Shown: positions 21,885 through 34,951 of the stretch, in pieces
Layout of the letters: each line of letters opens with the position of its first letter
How positions within the stretch are numbered: the stretch's first letter is position 1
NCBI GenBank assembly: GCA_030848705.1
Contig: CM061236.1
Location: 57,245,481 to 57,309,480, forward strand
Origin: Heracleum sosnowskyi
Taxonomy: Eukaryota > Streptophyta > Magnoliopsida > Apiales > Apiaceae
Direction of reading: 5' to 3'
DNA length: 64,000 nt
Made by a program: the position numbers and the translations under genes
Notes under the pieces: generated by a model
What the model was told of the DNA's origin: nothing
Database searches by the model: none
Seen by the model: the letters and a program-made list of their open reading frames with translations, nothing else

Positions 21885-23193
21885 ATAATATTTTTATATA
21901 CTAGTTTATAGCCCGTGCAATGCACGAATATTTTTTAATATTTTTTATTATATTAATTCACAATTTTATTAGTATTTATATTGTTTTTAATTTTTTTTTA
22001 TTTTATTTACAATACTAAAATATAATTTATTTATTTTTATTGTTGGTGAATTTCGAACCATGGACTTTTACAAAAATAATTTATCTATTAATGTATAAAA
22101 TATTACTTGACATTATATTAAACAGTTCTCATCTATTTATTTTAAGATCCAATGTTGCTTACTTTTTTGTAGTATTATCGTCTCTTAACGATCAAAATTC
22201 TGGACTTTTTTTTAATATATTTACAGATAAAAATATTAATTTTTATATTTCAGAAGTCGTTGATGGAGTTCGAACACCTCACGATTATCATCTATTTATT
22301 TTAAAGTTGAAATATTCTTATTTTTTTATGCTATTGTAATTATGGATAAAATATATTATCGTTGTCCCAACAGATTGTCAACACTTTCCTTTTTAAGATG
22401 TCTCATTCAATTATTTACATTTCATAAAATAGTATATTTTTCTACATTAATTTTAGCAAGTCCCACCAACTTACCCACTATTTCTTCCCTTTTTCTTTTC
22501 GTGCCCCCACCAAAATGTTAACAATTGGATGAGACGAAAGGAGTGTAAAAATATATTTTTAGATAAATTATTTCATGTTGTATTTACGCTCAACAAAAAA
22601 ACATATATTTTATGTGTATTTATTCAAATTTTTATTATTCAAAGATTTAATTTCTTTGTTAATTTTTGAAATATGTAATTTTAATATGTTATTAAGGTGA
22701 TTCGAAACTTAAATATTTGTTAGTATGTTCTGAATATGAGAATAAAGATCCTGATTCATGAGGTAGTAATTGATCATTTCAGTGTATTATATCAACTATC
22801 TATTTAATCCTCTTTTATAATTTATAAATAAATCAAAATATATATTAGGTAAATATTTAACAATAGATGATTAGATTTATTTGTTTACATGTATTGTGAT
22901 CTTACGAAAAGTATGATGAGATTAACCTCATGATCCTTTTTCTCTATAAGTATTATATTTAAAATTATTGTTAATAAATATGAAACTCTCAATTTTTAAT
23001 AATATTTAATATTGTGCTTTTATTTTTGTTATATGTAAAATAATATAATATAATTTGGATGAATTAAATTGTACGTCCCTTAAAAAAGTGTTATGTTAAT
23101 ATTAATTAACTAAGTCGTTTTACTTGTAAATTTTAGAGTAAAATTTGCAACATAAATTACTGTACATCATTTCTATTACGTCTAACATAGGTG

Positions 23194-24236
23194 TGTTAGG
23201 TCCAAAGTATCGTAGAAGGGGGGTTGAATACGATACTCACAAATTATTTAATTTCGTTCACGGATTAATCATTCAGTTCTATAACGAAATCAAATGCACC
23301 AAATCAAAACACGAGTCGGGGAATATATCGTTTTATAAATATAAACCTCGAGGGGTGCTACAATTCTAATCCGTAGATTAGCTTCAATGAGTTCAAGGTT
23401 CCACAAATCCAATACAATGATAGAATTCTGAGCACTATTAATTTCTCTGATAATTTTCTCTGGCTCAATCTCTCTCTTCGTAAATGTCTTTGTGTTCTTT
23501 CTTTTTAACTGAAAAAGACACGCTCTTCTCTCTGTATTAATTGTAGTCTTGTTTGAAAAACCATCGAACCAAATTAGAAGAATTCATCTTGGTCGTTGGA
23601 TCTTCATCAACCTGTAAAACAAAGTTACTTTCCACCTGCTCCTCCAATTAGAAAACTATCGAATGTTTAAAGTTAATATTCCATTCGACGGTTTTTTAAT
23701 AAAACTATCGAATGAAACTTTAACTTACATTAGTTTTCTTGTTGTTTTCTTTGATTCACATTCGATGGTTTTCATAAATGAAAAACCATCGAACTCTTTT
23801 CTTGTCCTTGATCTTTTAGAAAAACTTCTGAGGTTCAGGGTGTTTAGTAATAGACTAAATCAATTTCTTCTGAGATGATAAAACAACTTGATCTTTTTAA
23901 GTGCCATCAACTGGTGCAACTGGTCTGGTTCACAGATGAATAACACTTGATCAATTCTTCTATGTCTTCAATTCAATGCTGCTGCTGATTAGTCCTTTGT
24001 CGTTCTGGTTGCTTCAAATAAATCACTGGAATCCTATGGTACTAACCATAAATCATTCACATACTTCTGTAGTCTTGAAAGTCTTATTTCTTTTATTATC
24101 ACTGAGGCTTGAACATTTTCATGAACTTCTTTCCGTGATCTGTTTACGGACTTCAAGAATACATACCATATTTTGACTTTTTGAGTTTACCTTTTCTTCT
24201 TTGATTCTGGATTCATGTGCTTATATGTATTATTGT
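23194..24236 (-). repeat. truncated LTR related to 18551-19715
   Basis: The sequence is the reverse complement of the LTR at 18551-19715. It begins TGTTAGGTCCAAAG (the LTR 3' end) and carries the same CGATAGTTTT-type hairpins. Similarity fades at about 24236, roughly 80 bases short of the LTR start, where Helitron sequence resumes. No clear target duplication was found. Confidence 0.75.
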
Positions 24237-24240
24237 TAGC

Positions 24241-24355
24241 CATGGTATACATGAGCATTATATTGAGAATTTTTTAATAACGTAATTGATATGATTTTTG
24301 ACCATGGTATACATGAGCATTATATTCAGAATTTTTTAATAATGTAATTGATATG
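24241..24355. repeat. 62-bp tandem duplication
   Basis: CATGGTATACATGAGCATTA and the following ~33 bases at 24241-24293 recur with few changes at 24303-24355, inside the Helitron. A single diverged copy occurs near 30630. Confidence 0.8.
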
Positions 24356-24900
24356 AATCGATATCTCAAAATTTGGTTTAACAATTATTATCAAACTATA
24401 AATACTCATAAATTAAAGAGAAAGGAAAGTTATAACCAAATTTTACATAGAGAATTATATCTAATACAGAAAACCCAATTATATTTGGTTTAGATTATTA
24501 AAATACACTTTTTAGTTTTTAAATATTATTCTACTATTAATCAAATCAAATACACTTTTTAATTTTTAAATATAATCCTACAATTAATCAAATACTTTTT
24601 AATATTAGATCTAACTATTCTCATCTATCATTTAAGATCAAACGACCCGTGTTAATTTGATCAATGGTCGTATATGAACCGGATACCAAAATTTTGAATA
24701 AGGTTCTTTTACGATTATTATATATAAGGAAATAATTTATTTGATCGAGATTTGACAAATAACATTATTTACAGAAATACAGATAGACATTGCTTTCACA
24801 AAATTGTTGTATTAATTTTTCATGACCGTACTTTCAACACACAAATTCCATCAGGCATCTCCACAATTTGGAGTTGGTTGATTGCTTAAGGTTTTTAATA

Positions 24901-25497
24901 TTAGTATTTTATAACCCATGTAATGCATGATTTTTTTTAATATTTATAATTATATTAATTTGTAATTTTTTAATAATTTTATGTTATTAGTTTTTAGACT
25001 TTATTTTTTATGTTTCATACCCTTAATACATTACGTATGTCGTGTTTTGAGTTCTAAACATAAGATTTAAACGATTTTATAGCCCACAAAACTCACAAAA
25101 TAATTTTAAATTAGTGATGCTTTAACAAAAAAAATTCCAATTAAAACTACCCTAAAACTGAAGAAAAAATAAAATGATGAATTTTAACAATAGTTCTATT
25201 CAACTTAGGAATAGAATTAAAATAAAGAAAAAATACTCAACTTAGAATTAATGTATAGACCAACAATCAAATAAACCTATTCAACTTAGAATTTGAACTT
25301 ACGAATTTTTATATTGATAATTCTAGTCAACTAAGAAAACCTACTCATATTTAATTTATATTATTAAAATAAATTTTTTAAATATTAGATGTAATGGTTC
25401 TTATTAATCTATTTTAAAATCAACGGGTCTTATTGATTTGGTAGTACATGATCAAAGTTTTGGATGAGATCTCTCTTATGCTTATTATATATAAGGA
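24901..25497 (-). mobile_element. short non-autonomous Helitron (about 0.6 kb)
   Basis: The minus strand starts TCCTTATATATAATAAGC at 25497 and ends in a decayed hairpin ATGCATTACATGGG followed by TTATAAAATACTAA. The hairpin has lost CG pairs to TG/CA, as expected from methylation decay. Family one, by its 5' end. Confidence 0.6.
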
Positions 25498-26278
25498 TTT
25501 AATAATAATCGTAAGAAAATATTATCCAAAATTTTGGTTCCTCTATCACCAATAAGATGAACGAGAACCGTTATATCTAATATTAAAATTATATTTGATT
25601 GTTAATAGAATTCAAATATTAAAAAGTGTAATTTAATAACATAAACTAAATATGAGTAAATTTTCAAAATTGAATAGAATTCTCAATATAAAAAAGACTA
25701 TTAAATTTTAATATAGATATATGCCTCTCAACAATATATTAAAAAATAAATATTCTTATTATTAGAATAAAATATTTTAACTATATTTTAAGAATACGTA
25801 AATCATATGTAATTTATATTTTATACCAAAATAATAAGGATTGTTAGATCTTAAAATAGAAAAATGAGAACCGCAATATTAAAAAAAGGTATTTGGTTGT
25901 TAGTAGAACTATATTTCAATACTAAAACATGTATTTTTGATAATATAAACAAAATATAAGTAGATTTCCAAAATAAAATGGAATATTTCCAAAATAAAAT
26001 GGAATTCTCAACATAAAAATACGTTACATTCAGTTTTTGGGTAGTTTTAATTAGAAAAGAACTTTTAAACCATCACAAAATAAATTTCATGTGGGTGATA
26101 AATGTTACAAATTTAAACTTTAGAACTCAAGATAGAGCACTAATAGTAAATTAGGTGTATAATAAATATTAATTTATTAACTACAATTTGGTCATGTAAA
26201 CCAATGATATATTTAAATGTAAAAAAATTGTAAATAAATACAATTATAAATACCAAAAAAGAACGGGTTATAAGCTAG
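25498..26278 (+). mobile_element. plus-strand Helitron in head-to-head contact with the previous one
   Basis: From about 25500 the plus strand reads AATAATAATCGTAAGAAAAT, matching the 5' region of family-one Helitrons. The element ends ACGGGTTATAAGCTAG at 26278, followed by T. The 5' TC end is merged with the neighbour, and most of the terminal hairpin is lost. Confidence 0.5.
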
Positions 26279-26529
26279 TTAATATTTAATGTATAAAATG
26301 AGAGTAGAGTATAATAGTGTGTGGAGTTAATTTTTATATTATAAATTTAATTATATTTGAAAATTTTGAAAATATAAAAAATTAAGAGAAACATCCAAAG
26401 AAAAGGAGTTTAATGAAATAGATGAAATATAAGGAGTAATTAATATTTGGGTTTTTTTCGGAAAAACACATGTTACAATTTGTTTCCCCAAAAAATATGG
26501 TGCAATTTTATATGCAACTTTTACATACT

Positions 26530-28563
26530 AGTTTATAGCTTGTGTGATGCACGGTTACTTAAATTTTATTTATAATTATTCTGTTTATAATTATATTTTT
26601 ATTATCCATGTAACACATGATTGTTTTTTTTAATATTTAAAATTATATTTATTTATGAATATTTTAATATTTAAAAGTTATTATTTTACATGATTAAATT
26701 ATTGTTAAAAAAGATTTAGCCAAAAAAATTATAGTTAAAAATTTGATATTTATTATAAAATGTATTTAGCCAATTTTACAGTTCACATGAAATTCACAAA
26801 ATATTCTTTAATCTAGTTATGGTTTAATAGTTCTTTTTCAATTAAAAATTATTCTAAAACTAAAAATAGAATAAAGTAACGAAATTTAATGTTGAGAATT
26901 CTATTCGATTTAGGAAATCTAATTATATGTAGTTTAGATTATTAGAATACCCTTTATTAACCAAATACAGTTTTTAATGTTAAATCTAACGGTTTTCACC
27001 TATCTATTTAAGATTAAACAATTTTTATTATTTTGGTATTAAACGGGTTTCCTTATTTAATTACAACTATTTTTATATTTTAACTTTTTTGAAAATCCAA
27101 TCATAATATAATATTTTTTAATTTATATCATTTTTAGATAATAACTTCTTTTTATAGGATATAATCTTAGTCGTCTATTTTTAAAAGTATTGGATGTAAT
27201 GGTTGAGAATGTTTTGGTGGTATTTAGGACCAAACTACCATGATAATATCATTAATTTTTCTTAATATTTATATTTTTTTTATTTTTTTTATTTTTTTTA
27301 TTTTTTTTAATATTTATTGTTAAAATATAATATACTCTTTTTTGTAATATGTTAATGATGTGGGAACTTTGAACTTTTGAGAAAATAAATTATCAATTAA
27401 AATATATATTTTTTGTAATAGTTCTTCTTTTAAAATAGTACACCGCAACGATCAAAATTCTGTATAAAATTCATTTTTTTATAGTATATCCCGTAAATAT
27501 CTATGTTATTATATTAAAGACTAAATAATGAAAGTTTCGTTATAAGTCTGGACGCTATCCATAATCGATCTAAGGTTTGAATCTACCAACAACATATTAA
27601 AATTTACAGGTTTTTTAAAAAAAAAAAAAAAAGAATTTTTTAAATTTTTTTCTTGCAGACATAGGTTATTTGATAATATTTTTTGTAAAATACGATTTTT
27701 CAGAAAAGTAATATTCTAATTGATTAACAAACTTTAAAAGTTTCGAATTTAATAATTTACAATGTATATATGTTAAAAAAGTTAGGCATCTTCTGTAGTT
27801 GAGTCTAAAATTTCAAAATACGGTTTTTTTAATATAAATATAGTCCTGCTAACAATGAAATTAGGTATCTATGAGTTCTTATAAAACAAAATCACCATTT
27901 GCGTATAAATTATTATTTAATAATAAATAATATTTGATTAGTTATGATCTAAAACTTAATAAAATAGGATAAAAATATATGCATAATTTTATAAAATTTT
28001 ATCCTCGTATTATTATATTCTTTGTTGATTTGAATTTTTCTTAGATTGATTTTAATTTTTGAACATAGATTTCTAAATTTAAAATAGTTAGAAAAAGTAA
28101 TTAAATTGGCGTTAAAATAATGATGACATAATAATTATTATTAGAATTTAAATACTCACTTTACTAATTTGAGCTTTATCTTGTGTTTTAATAATCAGAT
28201 TTTGACGATTTTACACCCCACATGAAGATAACTAAATTATCTTTAATTAAAAGATGGTATAACAATTTTTTATCTAATTGGAATTGTGCATGGAAGAGAA
28301 AAGAAAGTAATTTTTTACATGGAGAATTCTATTCAAGATAGAAAACTTATTTATATCTGGTATATTTGGTTTAAATTATCAAAATACACTTTTTAGAATT
28401 TAAATATAATCATATTATTAATAAAATACACTTTTTTAATATTTGATCTAATGATTTTCATTTATCTAATTAAGATCTAATGTTCCTTATTAATTTGGTT
28501 GTCTAAGGACCGTGCGACCAAAATTTTGGATAATATCCATACTATGCTTATTATATATAAGGA
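26530..28563 (-). mobile_element. non-autonomous Helitron or Helitron composite (2.0 kb)
   Basis: The minus-strand 5' end TCCTTATATATAATAAGC is at 28563. The 3' end CCGTGCATCACACAAGC followed by TATAAACTAG is at 26530. A second, more decayed hairpin end near 26612-26640 suggests one Helitron inserted next to another's 3' end. It holds a T-rich simple repeat at 27272-27309 and no gene. Confidence 0.5.
27272..27309. repeat. simple repeat, T8A-like units
   Basis: Four to five runs of eight or nine T separated by A. Confidence 0.85.
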
Positions 28564-28598
28564 TTTAATATAATAAGGATATCAAGTATATAATGATA

Positions 28599-29817
28599 CT
28601 AGCTTATATCCCGTGCGACGCACGGTCTTCTTTAATATTTTCTTATTTTTATTTAGATTTTAGTTATTATATATAATTTGATAAAATTCTAATATATATA
28701 TACCGGATTTATAAATCTAACAATTTAATATCTAAATTTAATATATTCTTGACGTAATCTGTAGTAGTATTTTAGATATTAAAATATAAAATATTTTAAA
28801 ATAACAGATCTAATGATTCATATTTTTTTACTCTTAAAAATCTAAAAAGGGACTCAAATGTAAATATCAAAATATGTGCTCGTGCAATATACCGAGTTTA
28901 TTTGAATATACTATTACTTTTATTTTCATTAATTATCTCATTTAAATTGAATGTTAAAAAAATTATAATAAACATGAATTTCATAAGTTTAATATAATAA
29001 TATTACCAATATATCTGTCTTTTGCCGTGTTATTTTTAATTTGAACATGAATTGTTTTAGTTAAAAAATATAAAACAGGTAATATTCTTAAAAAGACAAT
29101 TAGTTACTTATTCACAATTATATAAATTATATTACTTTTTTTATATATGTCGTCTGCATTATTTTTAGAAAATTAGTTGTTTAAGTTAGAAAATATAAAA
29201 GAGGTAATGTGTTTTAGCTGAAAAGAATAAATAGTTATTTATTAATATTTATATAAAACAATATTACCATTGTATATTTATTTTGCATTGTATTATATTT
29301 AGAAGATAAGTTGTTTTAGTTAGAAAATATAAAACAAATAATGTGTTTTAGCTGTCGGTTATAAATATATAATAATATTACCATTTTATATATATGTTGC
29401 CCGTCTTATTTTTAGAAAATGATTTGTTTTAGTTAAATAGATATATGAAATAGGTAATATGTTTTAGCTGACAAAGGTAATTGGTTATTAATAAATTGGT
29501 TTCCATATATGTGTATTTAGAAGATGAGTTGTTTTATTTAAAAATATAAAAATAATATGTTTTAGCTGAAAAAGGTAATCGTTTATAAATATATAATAAT
29601 ATTACCATATTATATATATGTTGCCCGTTTTATTTTTAGAAAATGAGTTGGTTTAGTTTAAAAATAATATAAAATAGGTAATGTACTGAAAAAGGTAATT
29701 GATTATTAATAAATTGGTTATAGATAGGCCCGTGAATCGGCCCAAATACCGACCGACCGACCGACTGACCGACCGACCAAAACTTTTAATGTTTCGTCTT
29801 TAATAATATAGTATAGA
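28599..29817 (-). mobile_element. family-two Helitron (1219 bp)
   Basis: The minus-strand 5' end TCTATACTATATTATTAAAG is at 29817. The 3' end has the hairpin CCGTGCGTCGCACGG then GATATAAGCTAG at 28599. Inside, a degenerate ~85-base unit with GTTTTAGCTGAAAAAGGTAA recurs several times (about 29040-29700). A CCGA microsatellite lies at 29749-29778, just inside the 5' end. Confidence 0.75.
29749..29778. repeat. (CCGA)n microsatellite
   Basis: About seven CCGA units with one T change. Confidence 0.9.
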
Positions 29818-31471
29818 TAAGTATCTTAATAACTGCTTTTACTTTTAATGTTTCGGTTTTATTTACAGTGTATATAAAATTTTAAAATACATTATTATTT
29901 AAAAATTATTAAACAAAATAAAAATTATGTTATGATTATATAAAATTTTATTCTTATATTATTATATTCTTTATCGATTTGAATTTGTGCTTAATTAATT
30001 TTAATACTTTATTGAAAGAAACACAAAATTTCTATATTTAAAAGAATTAGTAGAAAAATAAATAAATTGATGCTACAATAAAAAAAAATATTTATTAAAA
30101 TTTAGATACTCACTTTACTATTTGGGTTATATCCTGAGTTTTAGAAATTAAATTTTGACGATTTTACAACTCATGCGAAACTAACGAAATTATCTTTAAT
30201 TTAATGATGGTTTAATAATTATTATCTAACTTGATCAGTTGACCTACCCATAAACGGAAAAGAAAATATGGTTAAGAATTTTTACATAAAGAATTCAATA
30301 CAATATAGAAAACCAATTTATAATTTGTTTAAATTATCAAAACACACTTCTTAGTATTTAAATATAATTCTACCTTTAATCAAATACACATTTTAATATA
30401 AGTATTATATTAAAAATTATCGTTTATGAATATGAAACCCTCAATATTTTAATAATTTTTTGATATTATCCTTTTATGTTTCTTATATGTAAAATAATAT
30501 AATTATAATTTGGATTAATCAAATTGTTATGTTCCTTTAAAAAGAGTGTTTAAATTTATTTATGTACAGGAGTTCTCCTAAGTCTCTTATAATGTAGAGT
30601 CCACGTCAATCATTGTTAGTATGATATACATGAGCATTATATTGATAATTTTTAATATTGTAATCGATATGAATTGTTATCTTGATATTTGGTTTAACAA
30701 TTATTATCTAACTGAAATTATACATAAATTCAAGAGAAGAGATATTTAAGAATTTTTACATAGAAAAATTTTAAATTATCAAAATACACTTTTTAGTATT
30801 TAAATATAATTATATTATTAATCAGATACACTTTTTAATATTAGATCTAACAATTCTCATCGATCTATTTAAGATCTAACTGTAATTATTAATTTGGTCG
30901 TATAGTGATCGCACACGGACCAGATCGATTTTAATTTTTTCTTAAATTTATTTTAATATTTTATTGAAATAAACATAGAATGTATAAATTTAAAAGAATT
31001 AGGAAAAAAATTAAATTGGTGCTACAATAATAAAAAAAATATTTATTAAAATTTAGATAATCAATTTACTGTTTGGGCTCTATCTTGAGTTTTAGACAAC
31101 AGATTTTAACGATTTTATAGCCCACGCGAAGCTAACAAAATTATCTTTAATTTAATGATGGTTTAATAATTATTATCTAACTGGAACTATCCATAAACTA
31201 AAAAGAAAAGATAATTACGATTTTTTACATAAAGATTTCTATTCAATATAGAATACTCATTTATAATTGGTTTAAATTATCAAAATACACCTTTTAGTAT
31301 TTAAATACTATCATATTATTAATCAAATACAATTTTTAATATTATATCTAACGGTGCTCATCTATTTGAATATTTATAGTTTTATAATCCAACGGATCAT
31401 ATACTTTTGGTAGTACAGTGACCGACCAAAGTTTTGGATAAAATCTCCCTTACCTTTATTATATATAAGGA
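29818..31471 (-). mobile_element. family-one Helitron remnants
   Basis: A family-one 5' end (TCCTTATATATAATAAAGG on minus) is at 31471. Two direct copies of the same 5' region, about 29990-30330 and 30935-31275, share long blocks such as ATTATCTTTAATTTAATGATGG; a third diverged copy lies at 28020-28330. No matching 3' end is visible to the left, so this is a truncated or composite copy. Confidence 0.45.
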
Positions 31472-31586
31472 CTTAATTAGAAAAAAACTTCTTTCAATCA
31501 ATTTTGATCGTATTTTTGAAAAACGTTTGAAGAGATGGGTATTTAAAAAAAAATCTTATTATTTTGAGATATGTTTATAAAAAATA

Positions 31587-32466
31587 CTAGCTTAAAACCT
31601 GTGCGATGCACGGATTGTCATTAATAATTATTATTTTTATTATTTATGTTTTAATATTCTATGAATTTATATTTTCTAAAAAAATAAGTAGGCGTGTTTA
31701 ACTTTTTTAAATAATTAAAAGTATTAAAATAGATTTAAAAAAAAACTAATAACTTTTTTCTCGTGATATTTTGTCTAAGGAAAAATAGAAAAAGTAACAT
31801 GTTTTAGCTGAAAATGTAAGTGCCCGTAATTAATAGTATTTAAATAGGTTTCAAAATAAATAAGTAAGGATGTGTCAGGATATTTTTGGAAAATGAGGGG
31901 TTTTAGTAAGGAAAAATAAAAAGAGTAACATGTTTTAGTTGAAAAAGGTAATTACCCGTGATTTTTTTATAAAAAGAGAGGATTTTGTTAGAAAAAATAG
32001 AAAAGGTTATGTATTTTAGCTGAAAATGTAGTTGGTTATAAAAATGTTATTATTTAATAATAATTTCTTTAGAAAATGAAAAAAATAGAAAAAGTAACAT
32101 GTTTCAGCTGAAAAAGTGCTCATAATTAAAAGTATTAAAAAATATTTTAAAATAAATAAGTAAGGGTTTGCCCGTGATATTTTTGGAAAATGAGGGTTTT
32201 AGTAAGGAAAAATAGAAATAGTAACATGTTTTTGTTAAAAAAGATAATCGTTGATGTTGTTTTTAGAAAAAGAGAGGATTTTGTTAGAAAATAAAATAAA
32301 AAATGTAATGTATTTTAGCTGAAAAGGTAATTAGTTATAAATAATGTTATTATTTAGCAATAGTTTTTTTTTAAAAAAGGAAGGATAATTAAGTAAAATC
32401 ACTAAGTACCGACCGTCCGTCCGTTCGACTACCAAAATTTTAATATTTCATCTTTAATTATATAGA
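31587..32466 (-). mobile_element. family-two Helitron (880 bp)
   Basis: The minus strand starts TCTATATAATTAAAGATG at 32466 and ends with the hairpin CCGTGCATCGCACAGG then TTTTAAGCTAG at 31587. It contains internal repeats with GTAACATGTTTTAGCTGAAA and GTGATATTTTTGGAAAATGAG. Confidence 0.7.
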
Positions 32467-33256
32467 TTAAAACCCGTGCGATGCACGAATTATTTTTAAT
32501 AATTGTTAATTTTATTAATTGAATTTATTAAAAAAAATAAGTAGGCGTGCTAATTTTTTTTAAATAATTAAAAGTATTAAAATGGATTTTAAAATAAATA
32601 AGTAATGGTTTGCCCGTGATATTTTAGAAAAAGAGGGGTTTTAGTAAGAAAAATAGAAATTAACATGTTTTCGTTGAATTTTAAAATATAAAGTAACGAT
32701 TTGCACGTGATATTTTTGAAAAGATAGAGGTTTAGTAAGAAAAATAGAAAATGTGACATGTTTTAGTTGAAAAAGGTAATTATCAATTAAAAGTATTAAA
32801 ATAAATTTTAAATTAAATATGTAAGGGTTTGTCCGTGATATATTTGGAAAAGGAGGAATTATAGTAAAGAAAATAGAAAATATAACATGTTTTAGCTGAA
32901 AAAAGTAATTGCAGATGATTTTTCTAGAAAAAGGGGGAAATGTAATTGTCAATTAAAAGTATTAAAATATGTTTTAAAATAAATAAGTAAGGGTTTGCTC
33001 GTGATATATTTGGAAAATTATGGATTTTAGCAACGGAAATAGAAAAAGTAACATGTTTTAGTTGAAAAGGAAATTGTCCGTGATTTTTTTAAGAAAAAAA
33101 TGGTAATATATTTTAACTGAAAGGGTAACTGATTATAATAATTTTTATAATAATTAAACAAACAATTAAATAAGGCAAGTATCGTATCAAAAAAACAGGT
33201 ACCAAAAAATATGTACCAAAACTTTCAATGTTTCGTCTTTAATAATATAGTATAGA
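32467..33256 (-). mobile_element. family-two Helitron abutting the previous one (about 790 bp)
   Basis: The minus strand starts TCTATACTATATTATTAAAG at 33256 and ends with CGTGCATCGCACGGG and TTTTAAT at 32467, directly touching the 5' end of its neighbour. It has the same internal repeats. The terminal CTAG is not intact. Confidence 0.6.
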
Positions 33257-33808
33257 TAGAGAGATATATTTATAATATTAGTATTTTATGCTACTAAATG
33301 GAATAGCCCGTGGTATTTTTGAGGTTTTAGTTAGGAGAAATATTAGTTAGAAAATATTAAAGAAAAATACGTTTTGGGAAAAAAGCTAATAGGCTAATCG
33401 TTAATAATTATAATATTATTATTTTATTTTATTAAATAGAACTGTTCGTGATATTTTTGGAAAATAAGAGGTTTTATTTAGGAAAAATAGAAAAGTAGAA
33501 ATTTTAGTTAGAAAATATAAAAAAGAATATACACCTTGGCTAAAATGGTAATGTGTTAGTTATTAACAATTATAACCTTATTATGTTATTTTATTAAATG
33601 AAACTGCATGTGATATTTTTGGAAAATGAGATGTTTTAGTTAGGAAAAATAGAAAAGATATTTTATATAATAATTTTAATATTTTATCTAACGGTTCTGA
33701 TCGATTTGATCAGAAATATCTAACGGCTATGAATGAAGTGACCAGACTACAAAAACTTGACCAGACTACAAAACTTTCAATGTTTCGTCTTTAATATAAT
33801 AGTATAGA
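33257..33808 (-). mobile_element. truncated family-two Helitron
   Basis: The 5' end is at 33808 (TCTATACTATTATATTAAAG on minus) and family-two internal repeats run leftwards, but there is no 3' end before the next element at 33256. Confidence 0.5.
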
Positions 33809-34327
33809 TATATTTTAATTGAAAGGTAATATGATTTAATTAGAAAGACAATCGGCTAGTTATATAATTTATATTTATTAATATTTTATATAGGTATATT
33901 AATAATTTGAAGATACAGAGTGATTAGCATTATTGGTTGTGTATTAATAAAAAGAAAATATAATACAATTTATATTTTTAGATGTTTTTATAAAAGGTAA
34001 TTATTTTAATTTAAGAGTAATATATTTTTTTATTAGAATAAATAACTATTTTACTCATAATTTAAAAAATATCATGTACTTATTATTTTAAGTGTAAATA
34101 TTTTAGTAAAAATGTAACATCTTTTAATTAAAAAAATAACATAGTTATTATAAATTTTATTATTTATTTAAAAATAAAAAACTATTTACTATTAATTTTA
34201 TTGTTTATAAAATAAAATCAAAAATCAAGATTTTAATATATTGATAAAAATCTGTAAATTTTAAATCATTGTTGTTAATTTTAATATTACGGGGATTTTG
34301 ACGGAGTTGATGTAGAATCTCGTAGAC
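33809..34327. other. AT-rich intergenic DNA
   Basis: No ORF, element end or clear repeat was identified; about 85% A+T by eye. Probably old Helitron debris. Confidence 0.5.
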
Positions 34328-34456
34328 TTAAATAAAGGGTGATGGTCCTCTCTATCACAATTTTAAGACAAATGGCTCCAAATATTGCAATTGAAAAAAA
34401 TGGCCCCAAATATCACTCTAAAACACCGGATTAAAAGGTGTTTGCAAGGTTAGACC

Positions 34457-34483
34457 CCTAACGCTAGATCGCCTAGCGTTAGG
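34457..34483. repeat. perfect 11-bp palindrome
   Basis: CCTAACGCTAG, five-base loop, CTAGCGTTAGG, followed by a run of eight or nine T. Confidence 0.95.
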
Positions 34484-34499
34484 TTTTTTTTTACTTTTC

Positions 34500-34630
34500 T
34501 TTTTTTAAATTTAAGTTGAAAACACCACTTAATCAGGTGTTTGACGCCGAAAACACCACTTAATCAGGTGTTTTGATGCTGAAAACACTACTTAATCAGG
34601 TGTTTGATGTTGAAGACACCACTTAAACTT
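34500..34630. repeat. hairpin array, left part
   Basis: AAACACCACTTAATCAGGTGTTT and close variants are repeated about four times, each able to fold on itself. The array continues at 39400 across the inserted LTRs. Confidence 0.85.
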
Positions 34631-34951
34631 GTTGTTAGAAAATGGAAAGTTTGAGGCATATTTTAAATATGTTCTTGATGAAATTCCGGAAACTAACAAT
34701 TGGAGGTTGTTCCTTGTAATGAGGACTTAAACTTTCATGTTTGGATCTAAGACATTTTCTTAGTGTAATCCATAAATAAATTGAGTTGAAATAGGTTGCT
34801 TGAAATGGGTTATGTGGGTTGGTTATATTGAAATAACTTGTATCCCACATAGAAATGGTAATGAGAGGTTGGTGGTTTTATATAGAAACATGTGCAAGAG
34901 TAGTGTACAACTACTAAGGCATGTGGGTGTGCATGGTGTTAGTATGTGCCT

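Larger units (their letters stand above)
21901..24730 (-). mobile_element. non-autonomous Helitron, interrupted by an LTR fragment
   Basis: Read on the minus strand it starts TCCTTATATATAATAATCG at 24730 and ends with a CGTGCATTGCACG hairpin followed by GGGCTATAAACTAG at 21901. These are the TC start and the hairpin plus CTAG end of plant Helitrons, and the next base (position 21900, A on the plus strand) is the host T expected after CTAG. No helicase or Rep gene remains. Small frames such as 22040-22339 are not supported as genes. Confidence 0.7.

Noticed and set aside
22040..22339. 99-codon ORF in AT-rich DNA
   Set aside because: Inside a Helitron, composed of F/I/L/Y-rich AT codons, with no homology or start context.
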